Positions 1 to 5,061 of a DNA stretch of 8,830 nucleotides are shown here, one piece after another (the stretch's first letter is position 1; each line of letters begins with the position of its first letter). This DNA comes from JAXHTH01 sp034211115 (lineage in GTDB: Bacteria; Planctomycetota; Phycisphaerae; Phycisphaerales; SM1A02): positions 1 to 8,830 of the forward strand of contig JAXHTH010000328.1 in NCBI GenBank assembly GCA_034211115.1. Direction: 5' to 3'. The translations under genes were made by a program, and so were the position numbers. The notes beneath the pieces are model-generated. The model was given only the letters and a program-made list of their open reading frames with translations. It was not told where the DNA came from and did not search any database.

Positions 1-4
1 TGCA

Positions 5-33
5 GCCGGATTTCGCCGGCGGTACGATCCGGC
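5..33. repeat. Short imperfect hairpin just upstream of the transposase
   Basis: GCCGGAT at 5-11 and ATCCGGC at 27-33 are 7-bp inverted arms ending one base before the transposase ATG, and a smaller GCCGG/CCGGC pair is nested between them. RAYT genes are often flanked by REP hairpins, so this could be a left-hand element. It does not share the ACTGTCCC core seen downstream, and GC-rich DNA makes 7-bp arms common by chance. Confidence 0.25.
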
Positions 34-34
34 C

Positions 35-715
35 ATGGCGCGGACCGCCCGCATCGTCGTGCCCGGATCGCCGCACCACATCATCCAGCGCGGCAACAAC
101 CGCCAGGATGTGTTCTTCGCCGACGATGACCGCTCCTTCTATCTGCAGACGCTGGCCGATCAGGCGGATCGACATGGCCTGGAGGTACTGGGCTACTGCC
201 TGATGACGAATCACGTTCACGTGATCGGCACGCCGCGCGATACGGCCTCACTGCAGAAGGCGATCGGCCGGACGAATCTGCGATACGCGCTGTACATCAA
301 CCGCCTGCATGGCCGCAGCGGACATCTCTGGCAGAACCGCTTCTTCTCCTGTCCGCTGGACAGTCGGCACCTGCTCGCCGCCATGCGCTACGTCGAGCGC
401 AACCCGGTTCGGGCGGGCATGGTCCGCACGGCATGGCGGTATCGTTGGTCCAGCGCGGCCGTGCATTGTGGTGAGCGGGGCGATCCGATCGGACTGATCG
501 ACAGCGCCGCCTGGCGCCGGCGCTGGCCGCCGGAGACGTGGCGGGCGATTCTGCGCGAGCGCGACGATGAGGAACTGACGGACAAGCTGCGGCGGAGCAC
601 GTTCAACGGGCGTCCTCTCGGCAGTGACCGGTTCATCGCGAAGCTGGAGACGAAGCTGAACCGCCGTCTCCGCCCGAACCCCGTCGGCCGCCCGCGGGAG
701 ACGGGGAGGAGGTGA
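35..715 (+). CDS. REP-associated tyrosine transposase (RAYT, Y1_Tnp / IS200-like superfamily)
   Basis: Single-strand DNA endonuclease/transferase of the HUH class, 226 aa and apparently complete. Residues 1-30 have the usual RAYT opening (MARTARIVVPGSPHHIIQRGNNRQ), which fixes the start at 35 although no Shine-Dalgarno is evident. The metal-binding HUH motif is NHVHV with His60 and His62, preceded by the family's CLMTNH segment. The likely nucleophile is Tyr119 in RYVERNPVRAGMV, the motif in which RAYTs carry the catalytic tyrosine. The C-terminus has the family tail GRPLGSDRFI...GRPRE. Known family role: single-copy, domesticated-looking transposases that recognise and process REP hairpins. 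Here the gene is followed within 10 nt by the first of five related short repeats, which fits a RAYT/REP unit. Nothing suggests inactivation. Identification is by recognition of motifs, not by database search. Confidence 0.93.
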   Translation: MARTARIVVPGSPHHIIQRGNNRQDVFFADDDRSFYLQTLADQADRHGLEVLGYCLMTNHVHVIGTPRDTASLQKAIGRTNLRYALYINRLHGRSGHLWQNRFFSCPLDSRHLLAAMRYVERNPVRAGMVRTAWRYRWSSAAVHCGERGDPIGLIDSAAWRRRWPPETWRAILRERDDEELTDKLRRSTFNGRPLGSDRFIAKLETKLNRRLRPNPVGRPRETGRR

Positions 716-723
716 GAGAATTG

Positions 724-740
724 GTAACTGTCCCTGACTA
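724..740 (+). repeat. REP-like repeat copy R1
   Basis: GTAACTGTCCCTGACTA begins 9 nt past the transposase stop codon. Its first 12 nt are identical to copy R5 at 1857 and the inverse of R4. The flanks 714-735 and 1846-1868 also match closely (GAGAGAA..TGGTAACTGTCCCT), so the repeated unit is somewhat longer than the core. GTAACTG recurs at 744-750, giving a 20-nt-period partial direct repeat. Confidence 0.75.
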
Positions 741-837
741 TCAGTAACTGAGTGTGTGAAGCGGTGCGAATCGATATGGCAGGACTGCAAATGCGGCAAG
801 TATGCGCCGCCCGCTCCAGGCTCGGGTGGAGGGTAGA

Positions 838-1584
838 ATGCACGTGAGCATGTTGTCTGTTCTGGCGAAACCGTTCACGTTCACGTTCACGCACGCATTC
901 GCAGTGCGATGCTCAATAGTAGCATTGTTGATCTACGTGCCAGTGATGTGCGCCATGAACGATAACATCGTACGGCTGCTAGGATTAGATTCCGTACGAG
1001 GATCAACGCGTGCCTATGGCTATATTGGAAACGTGGCGTTGAATGAGCAGGGGCAACTTGTTGTTCTGAGCGATGAAGAGATGTCGAAGCTTGATACAGG
1101 TGCACTCGATATCTGTGAAACGTGCTATGTGCAATACTTGAGTTCATGGGGACGGGTCGGTATTCTGTGGCCAACTCGACTGATAGAGATCGAGCGCGTG
1201 TCGATCGTCGTTGGCTCGGAGTATGACGAGGACGAGGTTCGACGCTGCTTTCTGGCACATGTCGCGAAGAGAACCGAGCGTATATCGCCGGGGCTTTTGG
1301 ATTCCGACAAGGCAGTGACCGTGACGACATTGTGGACGGGGTATTTCCACAATGCCGCATTCCTGCTGGCAGGCGGTATCGTTACCGCCGCGCTATGGCG
1401 CAGACTACGCCTGAGATGGATGTTGAGACACGGCCCTGGGCACTGCATATGCGGGTATGATCTGCAGCAATTGTGCAGCGATCGCTGCCCGGAATGTGGC
1501 CGGTTGTGTGTCCGTGGTGAGTCGGGACGTGGCGAGAGCGCGCTGCGCCGTAATGTAGGGCAAGGACAAAGCCGCTCAGAATAA
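838..1584 (+). CDS. Hypothetical membrane protein with C-terminal zinc ribbon (CGYDL...CPECG type)
   Basis: 248 aa from the chosen ATG, which is preceded by GGAGGG five to six bases upstream. An in-frame ATG at 802 lacks such a site. From 838, a first hydrophobic segment lies at about residues 23-40 (VRCSIVALLIYVPVMC) and a second at about 172-188 (NAAFLLAGGIVTAALW). The loop between them, roughly 130 residues, would be extracytoplasmic if both segments span the membrane. The cytoplasmic tail after an Arg-rich stretch carries a four-Cys ribbon, Cys203, Cys205, Cys217 and Cys220 (CxCGYDL then CPEC). I associate this tail with many uncharacterised Phycisphaerae proteins of unknown function. Composition differs from the neighbours: hand counts of two 60-base lines give about 50% and 47% G+C, against 68% for a line of the gene at 5134. 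It lies between REP-like repeats R1 and R2, so it may be a passenger or a relaxed, recently acquired gene. Confidence 0.75.
   Translation: MHVSMLSVLAKPFTFTFTHAFAVRCSIVALLIYVPVMCAMNDNIVRLLGLDSVRGSTRAYGYIGNVALNEQGQLVVLSDEEMSKLDTGALDICETCYVQYLSSWGRVGILWPTRLIEIERVSIVVGSEYDEDEVRRCFLAHVAKRTERISPGLLDSDKAVTVTTLWTGYFHNAAFLLAGGIVTAALWRRLRLRWMLRHGPGHCICGYDLQQLCSDRCPECGRLCVRGESGRGESALRRNVGQGQSRSE
873..890 (+). repeat. In-frame hexamer repeat (GTTCAC)x3
   Basis: Three exact copies of GTTCAC lie inside the start of the zinc-ribbon membrane protein gene and encode Phe-Thr-Phe-Thr-Phe-Thr just before its first hydrophobic segment. The period is a multiple of three, so copy-number change would keep the frame. 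Confidence 0.8.
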
Positions 1585-1588
1585 TCCG

Positions 1589-1660
1589 GTCGGGTGGCCC
1601 CGGGCGGTTTCCCACCCGGGGCTCCCACAGATCCGTACGTGCGCGATTGACGCATACGAC
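1589..1660 (-). other. Probable group II intron 3' remnant (domains V and VI)
   Basis: Read on the minus strand, the segment CGCACGTACGGATCTGTGGG resembles the 3' half of a domain V hairpin followed by domain VI. The upper domain V stem can form (GTATGCG with CGCACGTAC, leaving a 2-nt CG bulge), but the expected basal AGC triad is not recognisable. Domain VI is well formed: 1597-1607 pairs with 1612-1622 around a GAAA tetraloop (TTTC on plus). Position 1605/1614 is a C/A mismatch on plus but a G-U wobble in minus-strand RNA, which favours minus as the functional strand. A candidate bulged branch-point A (T1595 on plus) lies seven nucleotides from an ACCCGAC 3' end at 1589. No intron reverse transcriptase or 5' domains follow at higher coordinates, so this would be a 5'-truncated fragment. 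It starts 4 nt past the stop codon of the convergent gene at 838-1584. Confidence 0.6.
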
Positions 1661-1662
1661 GA

Positions 1663-1678
1663 TAGTCGGGACAGGCAC
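1663..1678 (-). repeat. REP-like repeat copy R2
   Basis: The minus-strand reading is GTGCCTGTCCCGACTA. It shares CTGTCCC with the other copies and GACTATC with the flank of R1. It is a direct repeat of R3 at a spacing of 26 nt (CGGGACAG at 1667 and 1693) and abuts the intron-like remnant. Confidence 0.7.
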
Positions 1679-1688
1679 GAATTAGAGA

Positions 1689-1704
1689 AATTCGGGACAG
1701 TCAC
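1689..1704 (-). repeat. REP-like repeat copy R3
   Basis: The minus-strand reading is GTGACTGTCCCGAATT, which differs from R5 (GTAACTGTCCCTAATT) at only two of 16 positions. It is also locally symmetrical, with ATTCG at 1690-1694 and CGAAT at 1704-1708. Confidence 0.7.
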
Positions 1705-1717
1705 GAATGCCATGTAG

Positions 1718-1806
1718 CTAAGCGGCAAGTGGATGTGGTTGCAGGCGTTTGCGCGCCTCGGCGCGGGAGATGGTCAGATGCCGGCGCTGGGGCGGCCGGC
1801 GTTTAG
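1718..1806 (-). pseudogene. Possible C-terminal remnant of an unknown gene
   Basis: Minus-strand reading gives about 30 codons ending RRHLTISRAEARKRLQPHPL-AA-stop, a plausible basic, amphipathic protein tail. The frame is closed upstream by a stop inside repeat R4, and no start codon is seen. The fragment fills the space between REP copies R3 and R4. I cannot name the parent family. GC-rich DNA can produce such readings by chance, so this is a weak call. Confidence 0.25.
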
Positions 1807-1873
1807 TAATTAGGGACAGTTACGTATTATGGGCGAGCGCGATCGGAGAGAAACTGGTAACTGTCCCTAATTA
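1807..1873. repeat. Perfect 17-bp inverted repeat formed by REP-like copies R4 and R5
   Basis: TAATTAGGGACAGTTAC at 1807-1823 is the exact reverse complement of 1857-1873, with a 33-nt spacer. R4 is the left arm (minus orientation) and R5 the right arm (plus orientation). Single-stranded DNA or RNA could form a long hairpin, the kind of substrate RAYT enzymes act on. It lies about 70 nt beyond the stop codon of the minus-strand PhzF gene, so it could also limit read-through or stabilise that mRNA 3' end. It lacks the compact loop and U-tract of an intrinsic terminator. Confidence 0.85.
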
Positions 1874-1940
1874 ATTAAGGGTCCGAGTGCCTGTCGTGTT
1901 GCGTCCGAGCCGGTGAATCAGACCGGTCCGGGCGGCTGGC

Positions 1941-2741
1941 TCAGAGGGCGTCGGGCACGGTGATCGTGCCCTTCAGGTAGATGACGGCGGAGCCGGCGAT
2001 GGTGCAGCGGGGGCCGCGGTCTTCGCAGAAGAGTTCGCCGCCGCGGGGGGAGATCTGGAGGGCGTGCAGCGATGACTTCCCCAGACGCTTCGCCCAGTAC
2101 GGGATGAGCGAGCAGTGCGCCGAGCCGGTGACAGGATCCTCATCGATCCCCGCGGCGGGAACGAAGACGCGCGAAACGAAATCCACCTGCTCGCCCGGCG
2201 CCGTGGCGATGATGCACAGGCCGTCCAGTTCCAGCAGCTTCGCGAAGTCCGGCGCGAGGTTCCGCACATCCTCCTCGCTGTCGAAGACCGCCATGTAATC
2301 GCGTGATCGATGGACTTCCTTCGGTTCCGCCCGAAGCCCTTCAATGAGCTTTTCCGGGGGCGGGGGTGGGCAGGGTTCGGGCATGCGTGAGGGGAAGTCC
2401 ATCGCGAGCAGGTCATCGCCGCGCTTCTCGACGATGAGCTCATCGGTCTTCGTGTGGAAGACGATGGCTTCGCTTCCCGGCTCGAACTCGTGCAGGAGGA
2501 CGAACGCGGCGGCGAGGGTGGCGTGGCCGCACAGATCGACCTCCATCGTCGGCGTGAACCAGGTCAGGCGACAGTGATCGCCTTCCCTGAGCACGAACGC
2601 GGTCTCGGAGAAGTTGTTCTCCGCCGCGATCGCCTGCATGAGCTCGTCCGGCAGCCAGGGGTCGACGATGCACACGCCCGCGGGATTGCCGGCAAAGACC
2701 CGGTTCGTAAACGCATCAACCTCGTAATACGGCACCTGCAT
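1941..2741 (-). CDS. PhzF-family isomerase/epimerase (YddE/YHI9-like)
   Basis: Cytoplasmic enzyme of the diaminopimelate-epimerase fold. PhzF itself isomerises an intermediate of phenazine synthesis, but most relatives have unknown substrates, and no phenazine genes are present here. It is 266 aa, normal for the family. From the chosen start the landmarks are YYEVDAFTNRVFAGNPAGV at residues 4-23, Glu46 in ENNFSETAFV (position of the catalytic Glu), EVDLCGHATLAAA with Asp69 and His73, and DEDPVTGSAHC with Asp202 in the second half. All expected active-site positions are present. I chose the ATG at 2741 because family members begin a few residues before VDAFT and AGGGA lies about ten bases upstream. 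An in-frame ATG at 2762 would add seven residues but lacks a clear ribosome-binding site. A Pro-rich linker (CPPPPPE) sits mid-protein. It follows trpA on the same strand and could be co-transcribed. Confidence 0.92.
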   Translation of the reverse strand: MQVPYYEVDAFTNRVFAGNPAGVCIVDPWLPDELMQAIAAENNFSETAFVLREGDHCRLTWFTPTMEVDLCGHATLAAAFVLLHEFEPGSEAIVFHTKTDELIVEKRGDDLLAMDFPSRMPEPCPPPPPEKLIEGLRAEPKEVHRSRDYMAVFDSEEDVRNLAPDFAKLLELDGLCIIATAPGEQVDFVSRVFVPAAGIDEDPVTGSAHCSLIPYWAKRLGKSSLHALQISPRGGELFCEDRGPRCTIAGSAVIYLKGTITVPDAL

Positions 2742-2798
2742 GAAACACGTCCCTGTCGTCATCTACACCGCCCGCGGGCAATCACCGCCCCCTGTGCG

Positions 2799-2830
2799 CA
2801 TGTGTCAATGTGCCCATGTGTGAATGTCCC
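2799..2830. repeat. 16-nt tandem duplication downstream of trpA
   Basis: CATGTGTCAATGTGCC at 2799-2814 is followed directly by CATGTGTGAATGTCCC at 2815-2830, 14 of 16 positions identical. It occupies the spacer between the trpA stop (2835-2837 on plus) and the PhzF start. There is no hairpin potential worth noting, and it looks like a simple-sequence spacer element. Confidence 0.7.
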
Positions 2831-2834
2831 GGCG

Positions 2835-3626
2835 CTATGTGCGGCTCGCCAGGCCGGCGGCGAGCTCGGAAACAAACTGGCGGGCGGCGGCGACGGGATC
2901 CTTCGCCTCGCCCATGCGGCGCACGAGGGCCGAGCCGACGATCGCCGCGTCCGCCGACTCGGTGACCGCCTTCACGTGTTCGGCCTTCGAGATGCCGAAG
3001 CCCACCGCAAGGGGCAGATCGGTGATGTTGCGCAGCGTCTGGACGCGCTGCGCGACCTGCGGGGCCGCATCGCGCTCGCCGGTGATGCCCACCCGCGCCA
3101 GGACATAGACGAAGCCGGTGCACAGGTCGACGATCTGCGCGAGGCGCTGCTCGTTCGTGGTCGGCGCGACGAGCAGGCTGAAGGACAGGTCCCGATCGTC
3201 GGCGAGGATCTTCACATCGCGCGCGGCATCGAGATCGATATCGGGCACGATCAGGCCGTCGATGCCCGCCTCCGTCGCGTCCTCGATGAAGCGCTCAGCG
3301 CCCATGCGATCGACGATGGAGTGGCTGACCATCGCGATGAGCCCCATCGAGGTCCTGCTGCGCACGGACCGCACGGCCTCGAAGACATGAGCGGGCGTGA
3401 CGCCGCGCAGGAGGGCCTGGTGCATCGACTCGGCGATCACCGGCCCGTCCGCAATCGGATCAGAGAACGGAACGCCCAGTTCGACGATGCTCGCACCGGC
3501 CTCTTCCAACGCCGGGATCGCCTCGGCGGTGACATCCATCGACGGGTAGCCGGCGGTGAGGAAGGGCATCAGGGCCGTGCGGCCGGCGGCGCGGTGATCG
3601 TTGAAGATGGCGTCGATGCGGGACAT
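2835..3626 (-). CDS. trpA: Tryptophan synthase alpha chain
   Basis: Cleaves indole-3-glycerol phosphate to indole and glyceraldehyde-3-phosphate. The indole is channelled to TrpB for condensation with serine, the last steps of tryptophan synthesis in the cytoplasm. It is 263 aa, standard length for this TIM-barrel protein. The two catalytic acids fall at the classical positions, Glu49 in IVELGVPFSDP and Asp60 in PIADGPVIA. Also present are the opening MPFLTAGYPS (residues 20-29), the active-site loop RVGITGERD, and the phosphate-binding GFGISKAEHV and GSALV segments. The start at 3626 gives the normal MSRIDAIF N-terminus. No Shine-Dalgarno is visible, because the upstream sequence is a heptanucleotide tandem repeat. 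The expected partner trpB is not adjacent: a MazG-like gene lies upstream and a PhzF-family gene downstream, all on the same strand. TrpB must be encoded elsewhere if the pathway is complete. Confidence 0.97.
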   Translation of the reverse strand: MSRIDAIFNDHRAAGRTALMPFLTAGYPSMDVTAEAIPALEEAGASIVELGVPFSDPIADGPVIAESMHQALLRGVTPAHVFEAVRSVRSRTSMGLIAMVSHSIVDRMGAERFIEDATEAGIDGLIVPDIDLDAARDVKILADDRDLSFSLLVAPTTNEQRLAQIVDLCTGFVYVLARVGITGERDAAPQVAQRVQTLRNITDLPLAVGFGISKAEHVKAVTESADAAIVGSALVRRMGEAKDPVAAARQFVSELAAGLASRT

Positions 3627-3630
3627 GCGT

Positions 3631-3707
3631 GAGTCGTGAGTCTTGAGTCTTGAGTCTTGAGTCGTGAGTCTTGAGTCGTGAGTGGCGAGTCGTGAGTGGT
3701 GAGGCTT
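3631..3707. repeat. Heptanucleotide tandem repeat, 11 units, abutting the trpA start
   Basis: Eleven consecutive 7-nt units (plus-strand GAGTCGT or GAGTCTT, with variants GAGTGGC, GAGTGGT and GAGGCTT) run without a break in period, four bases upstream of the trpA start codon. Units 1-7 follow GAGTCKT exactly and divergence grows away from the gene. The tract occupies the place of the 5' leader and ribosome-binding site of trpA. It has no spacers, so it is not a CRISPR array. Confidence 0.95.
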
Positions 3708-3730
3708 GGAGACCTGGAGGCCTGGAGGGG
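3707..3730. repeat. Short period-8 repeat next to the heptamer tract
   Basis: TGGAGACC, TGGAGGCC and TGGAGGGG follow each other directly, continuing the low-complexity tract at a period of 8 instead of 7. Just beyond, TTCCGGGGGC occurs at 3758-3767 and again at 3786-3795. The whole spacer 3627-3797 between trpA and the MazG-like gene is therefore repeat-rich, and I see no clear promoter in it. Confidence 0.6.
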
Positions 3731-3797
3731 TGTGGGATCGGGGGGAGGGCCGATAAGTTCCGGGGGCCGGAGGCGGGCCCTCAACTTCCGGGGGCGG

Positions 3798-4082
3798 CTA
3801 TTTGGTGCCTTCGGGGCCGCCGTGGGAGATGTATTTGCGGTGGATCGCCTCGGTGAGGTCGACGCCGGTGACGTTGGCGAGGGTGGTCAGCCAGGCGAGG
3901 ACGTCGGCGAACTCCTCTTCGAGGCTGCTCCGGACATCGTCGCCCCGCTCGCGCTGGGCGAGGGCCTGGGCGAGCTCGCCGACCTCCTCGGCGAACCAGA
4001 GGAACGTGGCCGGCGCGCCGCGGGCCGAGTCTGTCGGATAGTAGCGATCGTGAATGAGCTTCTGAAAATCGGAGATGAGCAT
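3798..4082 (-). CDS. MazG-like nucleotide pyrophosphohydrolase (single-domain)
   Basis: Small all-alpha enzyme of 94 aa, the size of single-domain MazG-like proteins. Family members hydrolyse (d)NTPs or related nucleotides to the monophosphate and pyrophosphate, often as house-cleaning enzymes. The metal-binding signature is visible: Glu residues in WFAEEVGELAQAL near residues 32-36, then the ExxD part in LEEEFADVLAWLTTLAN near 54-70, followed by the usual VDLTEAIHRKY end. The start at 4082 gives the common MLISDFQKLI opening, and no strong ribosome-binding site precedes it. It lies 171 nt upstream of trpA on the same strand, separated by repeat-rich DNA, so co-transcription is possible but not evident. 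The substrate cannot be told from sequence. Full-length two-domain MazG, the antitoxin-linked form, is excluded by length. Confidence 0.88.
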   Translation of the reverse strand: MLISDFQKLIHDRYYPTDSARGAPATFLWFAEEVGELAQALAQRERGDDVRSSLEEEFADVLAWLTTLANVTGVDLTEAIHRKYISHGGPEGTK

Positions 4083-4394
4083 GATGATGACCCGCGGGGG
4101 CGGGGCGGGGACGGCCCGCCCGACCTGTCCCGTGTGCGGCAGGCTACCAGATCCCGGCCGGGCGTGGCGGCGGGCGACGGCGGGAAGCTGCCCGGCTTAA
4201 CACGGCGGGGATTTCGACGGTTTCTGTGACGAAGAGGCGTTTTTTTGCCTTCGCGCCGCGGGAAAACGGTGTCATACTCACTCATGCGAGCGGAAAGAGG
4301 AGGTGGAGCGCGACGACAGGAAAGGCCTGCGGGGGCGCGACCGCAGGCGAGCGGGCAGCGGGAACACCGCTGGCGCGTGAGGGGTTGTCAGGAC
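4083..4394. other. Divergent intergenic region, GC-rich, few signals
   Basis: This is about 310 nt between the minus-strand MazG-like gene and the plus-strand STAS-like gene. I find no convincing coding sequence. Open frames continue upstream of the STAS start from 4226, 4245 and 4284, but their translations are Arg/Gly-rich and look non-coding. A 7-T run at 4240-4246 and an extended -10-like hexamer at 4273 are the only signals that stand out. Confidence 0.5.
4270..4278 (+). promoter_or_regulatory. Possible extended -10 promoter for the STAS-like gene
   Basis: TGTCATACT fits an extended -10 (TGn plus a hexamer matching TATAAT at four of six positions) and stands out in GC-rich surroundings. 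TTGCCT at 4245-4250 is too far away (22 nt) to be a good -35. Transcription would start near 4285, leaving a leader of about 110 nt before the ATG at 4395. Confidence 0.25.
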
Positions 4395-4862
4395 ATGTCG
4401 CAGGACGCGAGCGGCGCGCACTCAATGTTCACGTGGTCGGCCGCGAGGCAGACGGCGCTGGAGATCGACGCCGGCGTGGCGCCGCCGCCGGCGCGACTCC
4501 CGTGGCGCACGCGATCGGCGCCGCGGCGCGAGCCGGGCGGGGAAGCGCGTCGGCGGATCGCCGCCCCGGATCGCGACATGACCCGCGTCGAGCACGTCAA
4601 GGAGCTGGCCGGCGCGTGCCGTCACCTCATCCGGCGGGAGGACACCGCCACGCTCGTTATCGATCTGGCCGATGTGGAGCAGGCGGACACGAAGCTGGTG
4701 GCCTGCCTCGTCGGCGTCTATCGCCTGGCATGCTCCCGGGCGGTGCGGGTGGAGATGATCGTCCCGCGCCCGGTGCGGGATCTCGTTGTGGTCTGCCGGC
4801 TGGAGCCGCTGATCGAGCAGACGCGTCCGCGGCGGAAGGCGGTCGCGCCTCGCCGCCGCTAG
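4395..4862 (+). CDS. STAS-like domain protein (anti-sigma antagonist type, divergent)
   Basis: 155 aa from the ATG at 4395. The C-terminal half looks like a STAS domain: a helix (about 62-80, VEHVKELAGACRHLI), a beta strand TLVIDLADVEQAD (residues 86-98), then Thr99-Lys100-Leu-Val, a helix ending YRLACSRA, a strand VRVEMIV, and a terminal helix RDLVVVCRLEPLIEQ. In anti-anti-sigma proteins such as SpoIIAA the strand ends Asp-Ser-Ser-Gly and the first Ser is phosphorylated. Here that position is Thr99, so phospho-control remains possible, while the second Ser and the Gly are replaced. Residues 1-60 are Arg/Pro-rich and unlike the domain, so the true start may be later (ATG at 4428 or 4578). No partner kinase or sigma factor is in view. 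It could alternatively be an unrelated alpha/beta protein. Confidence 0.55.
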   Translation: MSQDASGAHSMFTWSAARQTALEIDAGVAPPPARLPWRTRSAPRREPGGEARRRIAAPDRDMTRVEHVKELAGACRHLIRREDTATLVIDLADVEQADTKLVACLVGVYRLACSRAVRVEMIVPRPVRDLVVVCRLEPLIEQTRPRRKAVAPRRR

Positions 4863-4925
4863 GTGCGACGGGGGCATGCATCCATGACGGCTGATGAACA
4901 CGGGCGCCGCCGGCGTCGCCGGCGT

Positions 4926-4937
4926 CGATGATCATCG
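4926..4937. repeat. 12-bp perfect palindrome
   Basis: CGATGATCATCG is its own reverse complement and follows a tandem GCCGGCGTC pair at 4908-4925. It sits in the spacer between the STAS-like gene and the first transglutaminase gene, about 125 nt upstream of a possible -10. It could be an operator but may be chance. Confidence 0.25.
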
Positions 4938-5061
4938 GCGCATCAACCGGCGCCAAGCCCGCCGCGGCGGTGCATCGCGACGCGCCGGAGGCGGTATCCT
5001 CCACCATCGGCCCGGGCCGGAGCGAGCGCGGCCTTCCGTCCCCTCGATCGCTCCCGCTCAC

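Noticed and set aside
802..837. Upstream ATG for the zinc-ribbon membrane protein
   Set aside because: It would add 12 residues but has no ribosome-binding site, while the ATG at 838 has GGAGGG at good spacing.
1125..1655. Minus-strand open frame of 176 codons over the intron-like segment and the zinc-ribbon gene
   Set aside because: Its N-terminal peptide (TYGSVGAPGGKPPGATR) is what the group II intron 3' end reads as by chance, and the rest is antisense to the zinc-ribbon gene.
1941..2762. Phenazine biosynthesis
   Set aside because: The PhzF fold is widespread in organisms that make no phenazines, and no other phz gene is in the window.
2454..3632. Plus-strand open frame of 392 codons over phzF and trpA
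   Set aside because: It is antisense to trpA and PhzF, whose family motifs are unmistakable. The plus translation is composition-driven.
3631..3707. Possible CRISPR array
   Set aside because: The units are 7 nt, contiguous and without spacers. This is a simple tandem repeat.
4231..4252. T-run with flanking complementary arms as an intrinsic terminator
   Set aside because: The T-run lies in the loop of the possible stem (CGAAG..GC with GCCTTCG) instead of after it, and no gene ends just upstream.
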